DNA from: an uncultured Ruminococcus sp.
Lineage (GTDB): Bacteria > Bacillota > Clostridia > Oscillospirales > Acutalibacteraceae
Length of the DNA stretch: 64,000 bases
Reading direction: 5' to 3'
NCBI GenBank assembly: GCA_904393835.1
Contig: CAJFNC010000007.1
Span: 29,192 to 93,191, forward strand
Below are positions 34,759-44,405 of the stretch, piece by piece (position 1 is the first letter of the stretch; each line of letters opens with the position of its first letter). A program made the translations under genes and the position numbers. Under the pieces are notes generated by a model, which was given only the letters and a program-made list of their open reading frames with translations, searched no databases and was not told the origin of the DNA.

Positions 34759-36525
34759 TCACTGCTTATTTTTCCTTATTTTTTTAAGATAGTCATTGAT
34801 TTGCTCAGATGACATATCTGCTATATCTTTATTTGAAAGCTTTTGGCTTTCCTCATTTATTACATTTATATATTCGTACATCGCCGATTCCGTAGAGGCA
34901 GACTTTACGGAACGTGACATTATTCTGTAAAGATACGAAGCTTCATCGGACGTAAAATCCGCCGCGATGTTTGTAAGCGGATCCAAGCCATTGTTTATCC
35001 TGTCAAGCACATAGGTGTAATAACGCCTCATAAGCGTATTTTGAAATTTATCGGGCGACACAGCGTCACTGATAATTTTTGCATAATCCGGGTTGTTTAT
35101 TAAAAAAACAACAAGTGATTCCTCAGCGCTTGAGCTTCTGGGCTTCTTATGATGTTCGGTATCAATCTTATCGGTTTGCCTGCTCAGATTTTTCTGAATG
35201 TTTGTAATTTCTTTTTTGTATTCCTCTTTGCCGTTTCTGCGTGCAATTGAATTAACCTGTTTAACAATTGCATTTTTATCAACAGAAAGCTCCGAAGATA
35301 ATTTTGAAATATAAACGTCACGTTCAATCGGACTGCTTATAGTCGCGATAACCTTAGAAGCATCTTTAAGAAACGAGACCTTTCCGTCCGCAAGTTCTAC
35401 ATTATACTTGCTCTTTAGCTTATTTAGCCTATATTCAATATCATTTCCGCTTTTATCAATCAACAGTTTAAAAGCCGTTGCTCCGTCCGCCCCGTGGGAA
35501 CGAATAAATTCATCGGGATCTTTTCCGTTCGGAACGGTAAGAACACGTATATCAAGCCCCGCATTACGCAAAATCGGTATTGCTCTTGCCGTTGCTTTTT
35601 GTCCTGCTTCATCGGCGTCATAGCAGATAATAACCTCGTCAGCATATCTCTTCATCAGTAAAGCCTGTTCAACAGTTAACGCCGTGCCTAAAGTAGCAAC
35701 AGCATTTTGGAATCCCGCCTGGTTGACAGCGATTACATCCATATAACCTTCACATAAAATAAGCGTACGGCTTCCGCTGCTTTTTGCATTGTTGAGTGAA
35801 AACAGATTGGCACTTTTTTTAAAAACCGGTGTATCCGAAGTGTTAAGATATTTTGGTTTTTCATCGGTCATAATTCTGCCGCCGAAAGCAATTACATTTC
35901 CTCTTACATCAATAATAGGAAATATCACACGGTTGGTAAATCGGTCATAAATACCGTTGCCGTTACGGCGTTTTACCCCGAGGTTTGCGGCAACAATTTC
36001 ATTTTCGGAAAAGCCCTTTTGTTTAAGATGATTACATAATGATGACCAGTCATCATCAGCAAATCCAAGTCCGAAACGGCGTATTGTTTTGTCAGAAAGG
36101 CATCGACCGCGGAAATATTCAAGACCTTTGGCTCCCTTTGGAGAAATGAGAGTGGCATAATAAAAGCGAGCGGCTTCACGATTAGCTTCAAATACACGTC
36201 TGCGAAGTTTGCTCATACTGTCATCATACCCGCTGTCAGGCAATTCCATACCTGCACGTTGAGCCAAAAATTTTACGGCTTCCACATAATCAAGATTTTC
36301 AATTTTCATTATGAATGAAATCACGTCTCCCCCGACGCCGCAACCAAAACAGTAAAAAGAACCGTTTTCGGTGTATATGTTAAACGAAGGAGTTTTTTCG
36401 CTGTGAAACGGACAAAGACCGACCATATTGCGACCGCGCCGCTTTAAGCTAACGTATGACGACACAATTTCAGTTATATCATTGCGTGCCTTTAATTCCT
36501 GCAAAAAGCTTTCAGGAAAAGCCAT
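34759..36525 (-). CDS. dnaG: DNA primase
   Basis: A 588-residue enzyme that makes RNA primers for the replication fork. An N-terminal CHC2-type zinc finger ([11 protein letters not shown] near 38, then CFGCGVGGD near 60) is followed by the catalytic core and a Toprim domain (LILCEGYMD near 255, then YDADEAG near 300). The C-terminal part (about 420-588) is the helicase-interacting domain. The ATG follows AGGAGG. It is transcribed into rpoD 22 bp downstream. Confidence 0.96.
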   Translation of the reverse strand: MAFPESFLQELKARNDITEIVSSYVSLKRRGRNMVGLCPFHSEKTPSFNIYTENGSFYCFGCGVGGDVISFIMKIENLDYVEAVKFLAQRAGMELPDSGYDDSMSKLRRRVFEANREAARFYYATLISPKGAKGLEYFRGRCLSDKTIRRFGLGFADDDWSSLCNHLKQKGFSENEIVAANLGVKRRNGNGIYDRFTNRVIFPIIDVRGNVIAFGGRIMTDEKPKYLNTSDTPVFKKSANLFSLNNAKSSGSRTLILCEGYMDVIAVNQAGFQNAVATLGTALTVEQALLMKRYADEVIICYDADEAGQKATARAIPILRNAGLDIRVLTVPNGKDPDEFIRSHGADGATAFKLLIDKSGNDIEYRLNKLKSKYNVELADGKVSFLKDASKVIATISSPIERDVYISKLSSELSVDKNAIVKQVNSIARRNGKEEYKKEITNIQKNLSRQTDKIDTEHHKKPRSSSAEESLVVFLINNPDYAKIISDAVSPDKFQNTLMRRYYTYVLDRINNGLDPLTNIAADFTSDEASYLYRIMSRSVKSASTESAMYEYINVINEESQKLSNKDIADMSSEQINDYLKKIRKNKQ

Positions 36526-36617
36526 AAAAACCCCTCCTATCTTATTTCCTATTTGTTTTTTACGTTTTTTAAACGTATATTCCTTTATTATTTTAAAAAC
36601 TTTTAATTTTTTTGTAA

Positions 36618-37256
36618 TTATTTATAATTTACCTCTGTTTTATAATATTTTTCACGCTCGACACAAGCCATAACCTGACCCGATGTTGCATCGGCAAGCT
36701 TTTTGTTCAGTGCATCGTATTTATCAGGAGATAAATGAAAATTTATTATAACATCACTTTCATATACCGTATCGTCAATCACTCCGCTTGTATCGGAAAT
36801 TAATGCCGAAACTTTACCGTACTGATTATATGTACATTTTAACTTGCAGTCGTAGCACATACACATCATTATAATGCGGGCTGAGTTAAGGGCAATTTTT
36901 GCGCATTGAGAATACGCACGCACCAGTCCTCCGGTACCGAGCAAAACGCCTCCAAAATAACGAGTTGCCACCACAACTACATCGACAATATCATTTTTTG
37001 TGATTACGTCGAGTACGGGCATACCGGCTGTTCCAGACGGTTCACCGTCATCGCTGTATCTTTTAATATTACCTTCACGCAACGAATAAGCATAGACGTT
37101 ATGTGTAGCATTCCAATGCTTTGAGCGTATCTCATTAATAAATTCAACAGCCTCTTTCTCGGTTTTTACAGGCTTGCAATATCCTATAAAACGAGAGCGC
37201 TTTTCAACAAACTCATCGCTGTTTTCGCAGGACACTGTTTTGTAATCTTGAGTCAT
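36618..37256 (-). CDS. YigZ/IMPACT family protein (UPF0029)
   Basis: A 212-residue protein with the conserved opening EKRSRFIGYCKPV and the IMPACT signature of DDGEPSGTAGMPVL (near 70-83) followed by VVVATRYFGGVLLGTGGLVRAY. The C-terminal UPF0029 ferredoxin-like domain spans about 135-205. Homologues are linked to translation regulation or nucleic-acid binding, without a firm biochemical role in bacteria. The start is the ATG at 37254-37256 behind GAGGTG; the longer frame runs through the rpmE terminator. Confidence 0.9.
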   Translation of the reverse strand: MTQDYKTVSCENSDEFVEKRSRFIGYCKPVKTEKEAVEFINEIRSKHWNATHNVYAYSLREGNIKRYSDDGEPSGTAGMPVLDVITKNDIVDVVVVATRYFGGVLLGTGGLVRAYSQCAKIALNSARIIMMCMCYDCKLKCTYNQYGKVSALISDTSGVIDDTVYESDVIINFHLSPDKYDALNKKLADATSGQVMACVEREKYYKTEVNYK

Positions 37257-37267
37257 AAAGCACCTCA

Positions 37268-37298
37268 AAAGAAAATAAGGCGGCACTTATGTGCCGCC
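37268..37298 (-). terminator. Intrinsic terminator after rpmE
   Basis: A perfect 8-bp stem, GGCGGCAC with GTGCCGCC around TTAT, is followed by TTATTTTCTTTT on the minus strand. Confidence 0.8.
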
Positions 37299-37315
37299 AA
37301 ACAATTACGATAAAA

Positions 37316-37519
37316 TTATTTATCCATACCGAAACGTTTTTTGAATCTGTCAACACGTCCGCCGGTATCAACTAATTTCTGCTTTCCTGTGAAGAAGGGG
37401 TGGCATTTTGAACAAACTTCAACACGGATATCACTTTTTGTTGAGCCTGTTTCAATAACATTACCGCAAGCACAAGTAATTGTTGTTTGCTCATACTTAG
37501 GATGGATATTTTCTTTCAT
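37316..37519 (-). CDS. rpmE: 50S ribosomal protein L31 (zinc-binding type)
   Basis: A 67-residue ribosomal protein. The zinc ligands are in CACGN (near residues 16-20) and CSKCHPF (near 36-42), so this is the C+ form rather than the zinc-free paralogue used under zinc limitation. The end DRFKKRFG is typical. It forms a one-gene unit with a strong terminator. Confidence 0.96.
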   Translation of the reverse strand: MKENIHPKYEQTTITCACGNVIETGSTKSDIRVEVCSKCHPFFTGKQKLVDTGGRVDRFKKRFGMDK

Positions 37520-37611
37520 TATTTCTCACCTACCTGTCATTACACAATTAACAGAGTTATTATACAACATAAATTAACAAATTGCAAGCGTTTTTTGAAA
37601 AATATTTTAAT

Positions 37612-38406
37612 TTATTTGTTGTTTTTTTGTTGCAATAAATAGTCGTTGTATTCTTCAAGACACATTCCGTATGTCCTCATCTTAACAGCATTGTCTTTTC
37701 CGACATATCTGTATAAATAATTATTTCCGCTTATCTTGGTTATATCCTCTTTATCCGAAGGGTAGCGCAAAACAAATCCGTATTCTATGCAATTCATTTC
37801 AATGAAATTTTTCACCTTTGAATCATCTGTATTAAACGACACAAGCAGTCCGGTCTGAGCCTCGCTGCATCCTGCTTTGGGCACAAGCTTTTGTGCCTGA
37901 GCTTCTGCGCGTACGTTTGTGTAGGATTTATCGGAAAGCAACTCGTTTAATTTATTATGGTAAAGTTCGTTTTGCTCATCATATGATATATATGCGGCGG
38001 TAAGCTTTATGTTTATGCCGCTACTCTCTCCTTTATTTATAAGCTCGGTGAGGGGCTTATATACATCGCTTCTTACTTTGAACGAACCGATTTCTTTTAG
38101 TTCGGGCACATAGTCTGAGGAAAGCGGATTTTCTTTGTTTACTACAGTAAGCAAAGTTTCTGATTCCTGCTGCTGAACGGCAGCAAATTTTTCAGTTTTC
38201 TGTTGGGTGGTAACGGAATTGAAAAATACAATTCCGCCGCACACCGCAACTACAAAAACAACTGCACATATTATGACAATTACTTTTCGTCTGACATTAG
38301 GTCTTGGCAGTATTCGTCCGGTTTCATCTTCAATTCTCGCCTGACGGCGGCGCCACTTGGACTCTTTAAAATTCTGTTTATCAAAAGGAGTCAGACTGCG
38401 CGACAT
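37612..38406 (-). CDS. Degenerate VanY-like (M15) D-Ala-D-Ala carboxypeptidase homologue
   Basis: A 264-residue type II membrane protein: a basic N-terminus, one transmembrane helix (about 42-65) and an extracellular VanY-like domain (about 105-255). The family pattern SEHQTGLAVD appears as SEAQTGLLVS (near 179-188), so both the His and Asp zinc ligands are replaced. The later EPWHxRYVG is GNNYLYRYVG, losing the Glu and third His. The fold markers YGFVLRYPSDK and RYVG are kept. It should therefore lack peptidase activity and may bind peptidoglycan or regulate another enzyme. It precedes thrS on the map and is transcribed after it, 19 bp downstream. Confidence 0.8.
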   Translation of the reverse strand: MSRSLTPFDKQNFKESKWRRRQARIEDETGRILPRPNVRRKVIVIICAVVFVVAVCGGIVFFNSVTTQQKTEKFAAVQQQESETLLTVVNKENPLSSDYVPELKEIGSFKVRSDVYKPLTELINKGESSGINIKLTAAYISYDEQNELYHNKLNELLSDKSYTNVRAEAQAQKLVPKAGCSEAQTGLLVSFNTDDSKVKNFIEMNCIEYGFVLRYPSDKEDITKISGNNYLYRYVGKDNAVKMRTYGMCLEEYNDYLLQQKNNK

Positions 38407-38425
38407 ATTTCACCTTCTTTATGCT

Positions 38426-40369
38426 TTAGTTAATTGCTTTTGTTTCAATTTCTTCAACAGCTTTTTCAATAAACTCCTCAAGCTTCATTGCTCCGAGGTC
38501 GCCGTTCTTTCTGTGACGTACAGAAACTGTATTTGCCTCAATATCTTTATCACCGACAATAAACATATACGGTACTTTTTCGAGCTGAGCTTCGCGGATT
38601 TTGTAACCGATTTTCTCGCTTCTGCCGTCAACTTCAACTCTCATTCCCTTTGCCTCAAGCTGTTTCTTGATTTCATAAGCATAATCAAGATGTCTGTCCG
38701 CAACAGCCAAAATTTTAACCTGTATCGGAGCAAGCCACATTGGGAATGCACCTGCGTATTTTTCAATAAGGAGCGCAAGAGTTCTCTCGTAGCAGCCGAT
38801 AGAAGTACGGTGAATGATATACGGGTGTTTCTTTGTGCCGTCTTTATCAACGTATTCCATACCGAATTTTTCAGCAAGCATCTGGTCAATTTGAATTGTA
38901 ATAAGCGTATCTTCTTTACCGTAAACGTTTTTAATCTGAATATCAAGCTTAGGACCATAGAAAGCAGCTTCGCCGACGCCTACTGCATACGGAATTTCGA
39001 GGTGCTCAAGGATTTTTTGCATCATATCCTGAGCTTCATCCCACTGCTCTACCGTGCCGATATACTTATCTCTGTCGTTTGGATCCCATTTTGAGAAACG
39101 ATATGAAACGTCTTCATACAATCCGAGAGTTTTAAGCATAAAGATTGCCAACTCAAGGCAGCTCTTGAACTCCTGTTCAAGCTGCTCGGGAGTACACATA
39201 AGGTGTCCTTCCGAAATTGTAAACTGGCGAACACGGATAAGTCCGTGCATTTCTCCGCTTGCCTCATTGCGGAAAAGCGTTGAAGTTTCATTGTATCTCA
39301 GAGGTAAATCACGATATGAACGCTGTCTGTTGAGATAAGCCTGATACTGGAAAGGACAAGTCATAGGACGGAGCGCAAATACCTCGTCATCCTTTTCGGG
39401 ATCACCGAGAACAAACATTCCTTCTTTATAGTGATCCCAGTGACCGCTGATTTTGTAAAGGTCGCTTTTTGCCATATAAGGCGTCTTTGTGAGCAGCCAG
39501 CCGCGACGCTGTTCCTCATCTTCTACGAATCTCTGCAAAAGCTGAATTACTCTGGCACCTTTCGGAAGAAGAATCGGAAGTCCTTGACCGATAACTTCTG
39601 ATGTTGTAAAGAGTTCAAGCTCTCTGCCGAGCTTGTTGTGATCGCGACTCTTAGCTTCGGCAAGCTTCTCCATATATTCATCAAGCATTGACGCTTTCGG
39701 AAACGCAACACCATAAACACGGCAAAGCTGTGCGTTTTCCGCATTTCCTCTCCAATAAGCGCCCGTGCAGTTTGTAAGCTCAACTGCTTTTATCGGAGAT
39801 ACATTCATAAGATGAGGGCCCGCACAAAGATCAACAAACTCGCCTTGCTTGTAAAAACTGATGTTCTCGCCTTTATCTGAATGTTCTTTTACAAGCTCAA
39901 CCTTATATGGTTCGTTCATCTCCGCAAGTTTCTTTTCAGCCTCATCGGCAGGAAGCTCAAAACGTTCAATTTCAATTCCCGATTTAATAATTTTCTTCAT
40001 TTCAGCCTTAATTTTCTCAAGGTCCTCGCTTGTGAATGGCTTTTCGACATCAAAATCGTAATAAAAACCTGTATCAACAGCAGGACCTATTGCGCATTTA
40101 GCTGAGGGATAAAGTCTTTTAACAGCCTGAGCAAGCACGTGTGAGGCGGTGTGCCAGAAAGTTTTTTTACCGTCGGGGTCATCAAAAGTTAAAATATCGA
40201 GCTTGCAGTCAGCCGTAACCGGAGTTCTTAAATCTACAACTTCACCGTCAATTCTTGCGCAGCAAGCTGATTTGTAAAGACCCATTCCGATAGATTTTGC
40301 TATCTCGGCAGCAGTAATATTTTCTTCAAATTCTTTAATTACTCCACCCTTTAACTCAACCTTAATCAT
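38426..40369 (-). CDS. thrS: Threonyl-tRNA synthetase
   Basis: A 647-residue class II synthetase. It has a TGS domain (1-62), the second additional domain with HTASHVLAQA (near 71) and CAGPHL (near 180), the catalytic core (about 265-530) with motif 2 FRNEASGEMHGLIRVRQF, and the anticodon-binding domain (about 540-640). The zinc ligands of the active site are visible in RPMTCPFQ and later His residues. The ATG start at 40367-40369 follows AGGTGA; the ORF also has a GTG three codons earlier. Expression is controlled by the T-box leader upstream. Confidence 0.97.
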   Translation of the reverse strand: MIKVELKGGVIKEFEENITAAEIAKSIGMGLYKSACCARIDGEVVDLRTPVTADCKLDILTFDDPDGKKTFWHTASHVLAQAVKRLYPSAKCAIGPAVDTGFYYDFDVEKPFTSEDLEKIKAEMKKIIKSGIEIERFELPADEAEKKLAEMNEPYKVELVKEHSDKGENISFYKQGEFVDLCAGPHLMNVSPIKAVELTNCTGAYWRGNAENAQLCRVYGVAFPKASMLDEYMEKLAEAKSRDHNKLGRELELFTTSEVIGQGLPILLPKGARVIQLLQRFVEDEEQRRGWLLTKTPYMAKSDLYKISGHWDHYKEGMFVLGDPEKDDEVFALRPMTCPFQYQAYLNRQRSYRDLPLRYNETSTLFRNEASGEMHGLIRVRQFTISEGHLMCTPEQLEQEFKSCLELAIFMLKTLGLYEDVSYRFSKWDPNDRDKYIGTVEQWDEAQDMMQKILEHLEIPYAVGVGEAAFYGPKLDIQIKNVYGKEDTLITIQIDQMLAEKFGMEYVDKDGTKKHPYIIHRTSIGCYERTLALLIEKYAGAFPMWLAPIQVKILAVADRHLDYAYEIKKQLEAKGMRVEVDGRSEKIGYKIREAQLEKVPYMFIVGDKDIEANTVSVRHRKNGDLGAMKLEEFIEKAVEEIETKAIN

Positions 40370-40424
40370 AAAAATCACCTAACCTTAAATATAATTATGG
40401 CTGTTTTGAATTTCAAAACATAAA

Positions 40425-40660
40425 TAAAAATCCCAATATTCCAAAATGGAATATTGGGACGAATTTACTCGTGGTTCCACCCAAATTCGGCATTTGCAAA
40501 TGCCCTCTTAAAACTTTAACGCAGTTATACGCCGCACCATTTCCTGAGCGGACTCAAAGGTGGTAGAATGTAAGACCGAATACGGATATTTCAGCAGATT
40601 ATCCGCTCTCTGAAAACGGTTGATTACACCCCATGTCCTTATCAAAGCTTTTTATATTAT
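40425..40660 (-). promoter_or_regulatory. T-box leader of thrS
   Basis: Minus-strand leader RNA with the T-box motif GGGTGGAACCACG (about 40470-40482) in the antiterminator bulge flanked by GAATTT/AAATTC. The competing terminator is CCCAATATTCCA with TGGAATATTGGG, followed by ATTTTTATTT (about 40425-40460). Stem I is in the 5' half. The likely Thr specifier is ACC in TCTACCACC (about 40559-40566). It senses uncharged tRNA-Thr and permits thrS transcription. Confidence 0.9.
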
Positions 40661-40666
40661 AAGATT

Positions 40667-40695
40667 ATAATATCACCGCAAAATTATAATGTCAA
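40667..40695 (-). promoter_or_regulatory. Sigma-A promoter of the T-box/thrS transcript
   Basis: TTGACA (40690-40695) and TATTAT (40667-40672) on the minus strand are separated by 17 bp, placing the transcription start at the beginning of the T-box leader. Confidence 0.8.
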
Positions 40696-40702
40696 TAGAA
40701 AT

Positions 40703-42043
40703 TTATTTTTTATTTTCAAGTTCCTGCAAAAGCATATCAATATCCGACATTGACTTCTTTTTAGGCTTTTCTTTAGCAGGTGTTTCCTGATGCTCATCCG
40801 CCTTAGGGATGTCGTTAATAATATCTATTGTTTTATTATAAAGAGAATCTTTAGCGGTTTTATCTTCAGCAGAAGTCTCTTCTTTTACGTCAATTTCCTT
40901 GGCAGGCATATCAGCCTGAACAGCTTCTTGTTCGACATTCGGCTCGGATTTATTTTCCGTCTTATTTTCTTCATCGTCATTTAAAAAAACAAGTTTTGAA
41001 GAAGAAGCCTTTTTCATTTCACTTTTTGTAAGATAAGGTATGGGTTCATGCTCATCGTCGGAATCGTAACCCATAATAAAGCCGTCATAACCTACGCCGT
41101 CGGTTGCTGAAGGAGTTTTGTCGAAAATGAGTTTATCCGGCTGCTTTTCAGCCTGAGGCAGTTTGTCATAGCTGTCGGAATCAACATAATCTTCTTTTCC
41201 GGACTTCTTGGTATCACTCGGAATACCGTCAAGAACTTCTACCGCATCTTTTGAAATCAAATTGAAATTCATTTCAAGAATAAATGAAGCAGCAAACAAT
41301 GCCATTACAGAGAACATAACTCCGTTTAAAAGTCTTGAAATATCAAAACCTTCGACAGAAATTGTTAAAATCTCACAGATACCGTACGCAAGGCTGATTG
41401 CTATTGCAGGATATCCGTAGATAAAGCATGCTTTTACCGGGTTTCTTCCCTTTATTCTCGAAACAATCATAGAATATGAGAACATATAGAGAGCAATGAA
41501 AATAAAGCAGAAAAGCGCACTCATATCGGTTACCGAGATTGACACTTTGGTTGCTGCAAGAAATTCGCTGACAAGCTCAGTACATGCCCAAATCGCAGGG
41601 AAAATAAAAAGCATTGAGATGCCTGATACGGTACTTTCACCTGAAAAATGAACTTTTGACATAGCAACAAAGGCAATTCCTGCCGGGACAGAAAGAGCGC
41701 CGCAGATTAAAAATACAATATAGTTTTCTTCACTCGGAAGCGTATTAATAACATTAAAAATTGACGAAGCAACTACCGCTGCGCCTGTCAGTATTGCCAA
41801 TACACCCGCAGCAATATTTTTCTTTACCGGATAGACGGGCGCTGTTCGCCTGTCAAATAAATTAATAATAATACATACAACAAGCAGCGCGATTGAAATG
41901 CCGATAACCGTGTAGGTAATATCCATTTTATTCAAACCCATGAACAATCCGTTGCTGTCAAGTCCGAAAATACTTATCACCTTTAAACCCACACAAGCTA
42001 TCAGCGCAAGTATAAAAGGAATAATTGTTAACTTAACTCTCAT
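40703..42043 (-). CDS. Multi-spanning membrane protein with long acidic/lysine-rich cytosolic tail
   Basis: A 446-residue protein that I do not recognise. The first 270 residues contain about eight hydrophobic segments. Residues 285-446 are charged and rich in Lys, Glu, Asp and Ser, with little predicted fold, and end in a short amphipathic helix (DIDMLLQELENKK). The start at MRVKL follows a GGAG ribosome binding site; the longer frame adds 11 residues without support. It precedes thrS on the transcription map but is separated from it by the T-box promoter. A structural or regulatory cell-envelope protein is possible. Confidence 0.7.
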   Translation of the reverse strand: MRVKLTIIPFILALIACVGLKVISIFGLDSNGLFMGLNKMDITYTVIGISIALLVVCIIINLFDRRTAPVYPVKKNIAAGVLAILTGAAVVASSIFNVINTLPSEENYIVFLICGALSVPAGIAFVAMSKVHFSGESTVSGISMLFIFPAIWACTELVSEFLAATKVSISVTDMSALFCFIFIALYMFSYSMIVSRIKGRNPVKACFIYGYPAIAISLAYGICEILTISVEGFDISRLLNGVMFSVMALFAASFILEMNFNLISKDAVEVLDGIPSDTKKSGKEDYVDSDSYDKLPQAEKQPDKLIFDKTPSATDGVGYDGFIMGYDSDDEHEPIPYLTKSEMKKASSSKLVFLNDDEENKTENKSEPNVEQEAVQADMPAKEIDVKEETSAEDKTAKDSLYNKTIDIINDIPKADEHQETPAKEKPKKKSMSDIDMLLQELENKK

Positions 42044-42196
42044 ATATTTTACTCCATTCCGAAAAATTTTGGTCATTTATCCATAATGATTAACATATAC
42101 TATTTTAGGACAAATATAGCATTATGTCAAGAAAAAATAAATATAATTTACTCTACCATTTTTATGATAAAATTTATGTCGTAATAAGGTGATTGG

Positions 42197-42871
42197 ATGA
42201 AAATGAGAATAAAAGTATTAGGATTTATAATATTTTTGGTTATGTTTGCAATTTTACCGTTTATTACGTTAAAGGGCAACGGAATTCGAGATAACAATAC
42301 ACAAAAAAATACAAGCACATCCCCCGCTTCAACAAATACATCAAATACTCAAAAGAACTCAGAAAGTGCTACTGCAAAAAGTAAAAAAATAACAACCGAG
42401 GATATTTTGTCCGGCATTACCGCTGCTAACTGCAAAGCAAATTTCGGTGAACGTACTATTGAAGCAGTTGCAATGCTTATGTGTTCAAATTATACATATG
42501 ATAAAGATAAATTTGATATCGATGATACCTCTCAATGTATTTTTGAAAACGATGCAGACGAAAATTTATTGAAAATATACCCGAAAATCAGAAGTGCCGT
42601 TAATAAATACAAAAATACAAAAATTACATACAATGAAAAAAACGTTTTTATACCTTGGTTTTATGTGTCTGACGGTGTAACCCAAACCGATGAAAGTTAT
42701 GAATATCTGTCGTCGGTAGCTTCACCGTGGGATTGCTTTTCGGATGATAATTCTTCAAAAGAAAATTACGCAGGTGTCAGCGTTTACGGTCTTAACTATT
42801 TATGTAATAATTCATACAGTGCAAAAAAAGCTTTAAAGTGGTATCTTCCCGAATTGGAAATTAATACATAA
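42197..42871 (+). CDS. Degenerate SpoIID-like extracytoplasmic protein
   Basis: A 224-residue protein with an N-terminal hydrophobic anchor or signal (residues 1-24), a Ser/Thr/Asn linker, and a domain (about 65-222) that follows SpoIID in order. It has the DILSGITAANCK helix, RTIEAVAMLM for EALKAQAVAA, DTSQCIF for the TxxQVY segment, SSVASPWD for the SVxSPWD segment, and VSVYGLN near the end. In SpoIID the helix ends in AAEMP with the catalytic Glu of the lytic transglycosylase; here the position is Asn. The SSSGG-type loop is also absent. It is probably a non-catalytic relative or one with an altered function. The homology is inferred by eye and rated moderate. Confidence 0.6.
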   Translation: MKMRIKVLGFIIFLVMFAILPFITLKGNGIRDNNTQKNTSTSPASTNTSNTQKNSESATAKSKKITTEDILSGITAANCKANFGERTIEAVAMLMCSNYTYDKDKFDIDDTSQCIFENDADENLLKIYPKIRSAVNKYKNTKITYNEKNVFIPWFYVSDGVTQTDESYEYLSSVASPWDCFSDDNSSKENYAGVSVYGLNYLCNNSYSAKKALKWYLPELEINT

Positions 42872-42890
42872 TACTTACTTAATCAGACAG

Positions 42891-44405
42891 TTATCGGGAT
42901 ATATGGTAAAGGAAATATGTTCTTGTTCCGCCCTTATACTGATAAGAAGTTGAAGAAATACATTCATATCCGCTAAAATTCAGCGGCTTTTTACCTCTGG
43001 TTACTATGTAATCAACCCTTTTATCGGCAACATATTTATCCTGCTCGATCATAATCGTGTCAAGCGGAATATTCAGGTTACAGAAATATTTACAGTTAGG
43101 CATAATATCGCACACTGTATAAAATCCATTGTCAAGCGAGCCGTAATTCAGCAAAGTGGCAGAAGCGCCGGATCCCGAAGTTTCGTCAATGATCTTTTTA
43201 AATTTATACTGCGGAAGTTGCTCACGATTAATTAATGCAAAACCAACATTGTCACTTAAAAAATACGGAATCAAAATCGAAAGAACTATAACACACGGAA
43301 CGGTAACCCGCCACATAATTTTTCGCTTGTCAGGCGACAGTCTTTCAAGCCCAACAGTGCAAAACACTGCTCCGTAAAATGACAGTGCCGCAAAAGGTAA
43401 TCCGTAATAATCATAGCTCCGCCCGCCGCCGAATATAAAAAGTGCGGCGAAAGAATAAATAAAAATATAATTTAAAACCGCAATCTTTCTGTCAACAACT
43501 AAACCGCAAACCAATCCCGCACATGACAGCGCAGGAATAAAAAGATTGCTTTTATAAGTCTTTAACACACCGTTTACGGTGTTGGTAAGCAATCCCGCAA
43601 GTTTGGAAATGATTGATGCGTTCCCGCCGCTTGAATAAAGAAACATATTATCGTAAAAATAAACTTCTACCATATCGCCGACGGCGTTGTTCATCAAAAA
43701 GTATATAAACACAGGAACAGTAATTATTAATATTCCTAAAAAAACATATCCCACACTTTTTAAAACTTTGACCATTCCGTTATTTTTGATTATGATAATA
43801 AACGCTATTATTGCCGCACCGATGTAAAATCCGAGGATTGTGTACTTTATCCACAGTACGCAAGCTGCGCATATGCCGATTGTGACGAGTTGTTTGGCGT
43901 TTAACGGTTTATCTTTTTTTATAGCCTTAAAGGTGAGATACATTACGCCGAGTAAAAAAGGGAGACAAAATTCCTCTGCACTGTCGCCCTGACAAAAGGC
44001 GTGTGATGAATATACAAAGGCTGTGAAAAGCGGCACGGTTATAAATGAGGATTTTTTACAATTATATAACAGGAGAAAACGATACGCGATAAATGAGAAT
44101 ATTCCCGCAGCTAAAACTTCAAAAATATAAACGCCGAAAAAACTATCGTTTGATATAAAATAAGACAACATATGAATAACATAGAGTAAAATACCCTTTT
44201 GTTCAAAAATATCCTTATAAAGCGTCAATCCGTTCGCCATAGACTTTCCGACTGTGAAAAAGCAGTTGGCATCTACCCAATCGTTAAAGGCATACAAAAA
44301 CGATGATTTTGAACAAACCGCAAGTACCGCAAACGCAGTTGCAGCCGAAACCGCAGCTTGAAATAAGGTAAGTTTGTTCTTTTGGCAAAAAGCTTTTAAA
44401 TTCAT
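42891..44405 (-). CDS. Multi-spanning membrane protein, PMT/GT39-like (possible glycosyltransferase)
   Basis: A 504-residue integral membrane protein with about ten or eleven hydrophobic segments across residues 12-415 and a short C-terminal extracytoplasmic domain. The first loop carries DWVDANCFFTVGKSM and the phrase YKDIFEQKGILLY, resembling the acidic first loop of polyprenol-phosphate-dependent GT39/PMT_2 (GT-C) enzymes. The C-terminal 90 residues hold LNYGSLDNGFYTVCDI and YIVTRGKKPL. It may add a sugar to a wall polymer or protein. Substrate and acceptor are unknown. The ATG follows GGAGGG. Confidence 0.65.
   Translation of the reverse strand: MNLKAFCQKNKLTLFQAAVSAATAFAVLAVCSKSSFLYAFNDWVDANCFFTVGKSMANGLTLYKDIFEQKGILLYVIHMLSYFISNDSFFGVYIFEVLAAGIFSFIAYRFLLLYNCKKSSFITVPLFTAFVYSSHAFCQGDSAEEFCLPFLLGVMYLTFKAIKKDKPLNAKQLVTIGICAACVLWIKYTILGFYIGAAIIAFIIIIKNNGMVKVLKSVGYVFLGILIITVPVFIYFLMNNAVGDMVEVYFYDNMFLYSSGGNASIISKLAGLLTNTVNGVLKTYKSNLFIPALSCAGLVCGLVVDRKIAVLNYIFIYSFAALFIFGGGRSYDYYGLPFAALSFYGAVFCTVGLERLSPDKRKIMWRVTVPCVIVLSILIPYFLSDNVGFALINREQLPQYKFKKIIDETSGSGASATLLNYGSLDNGFYTVCDIMPNCKYFCNLNIPLDTIMIEQDKYVADKRVDYIVTRGKKPLNFSGYECISSTSYQYKGGTRTYFLYHISR

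Noticed and set aside
38426..40378. GTG start for thrS three codons before the ATG
   Set aside because: The AGGTGA ribosome binding site has good spacing for the ATG at 40369, and the protein family starts there.
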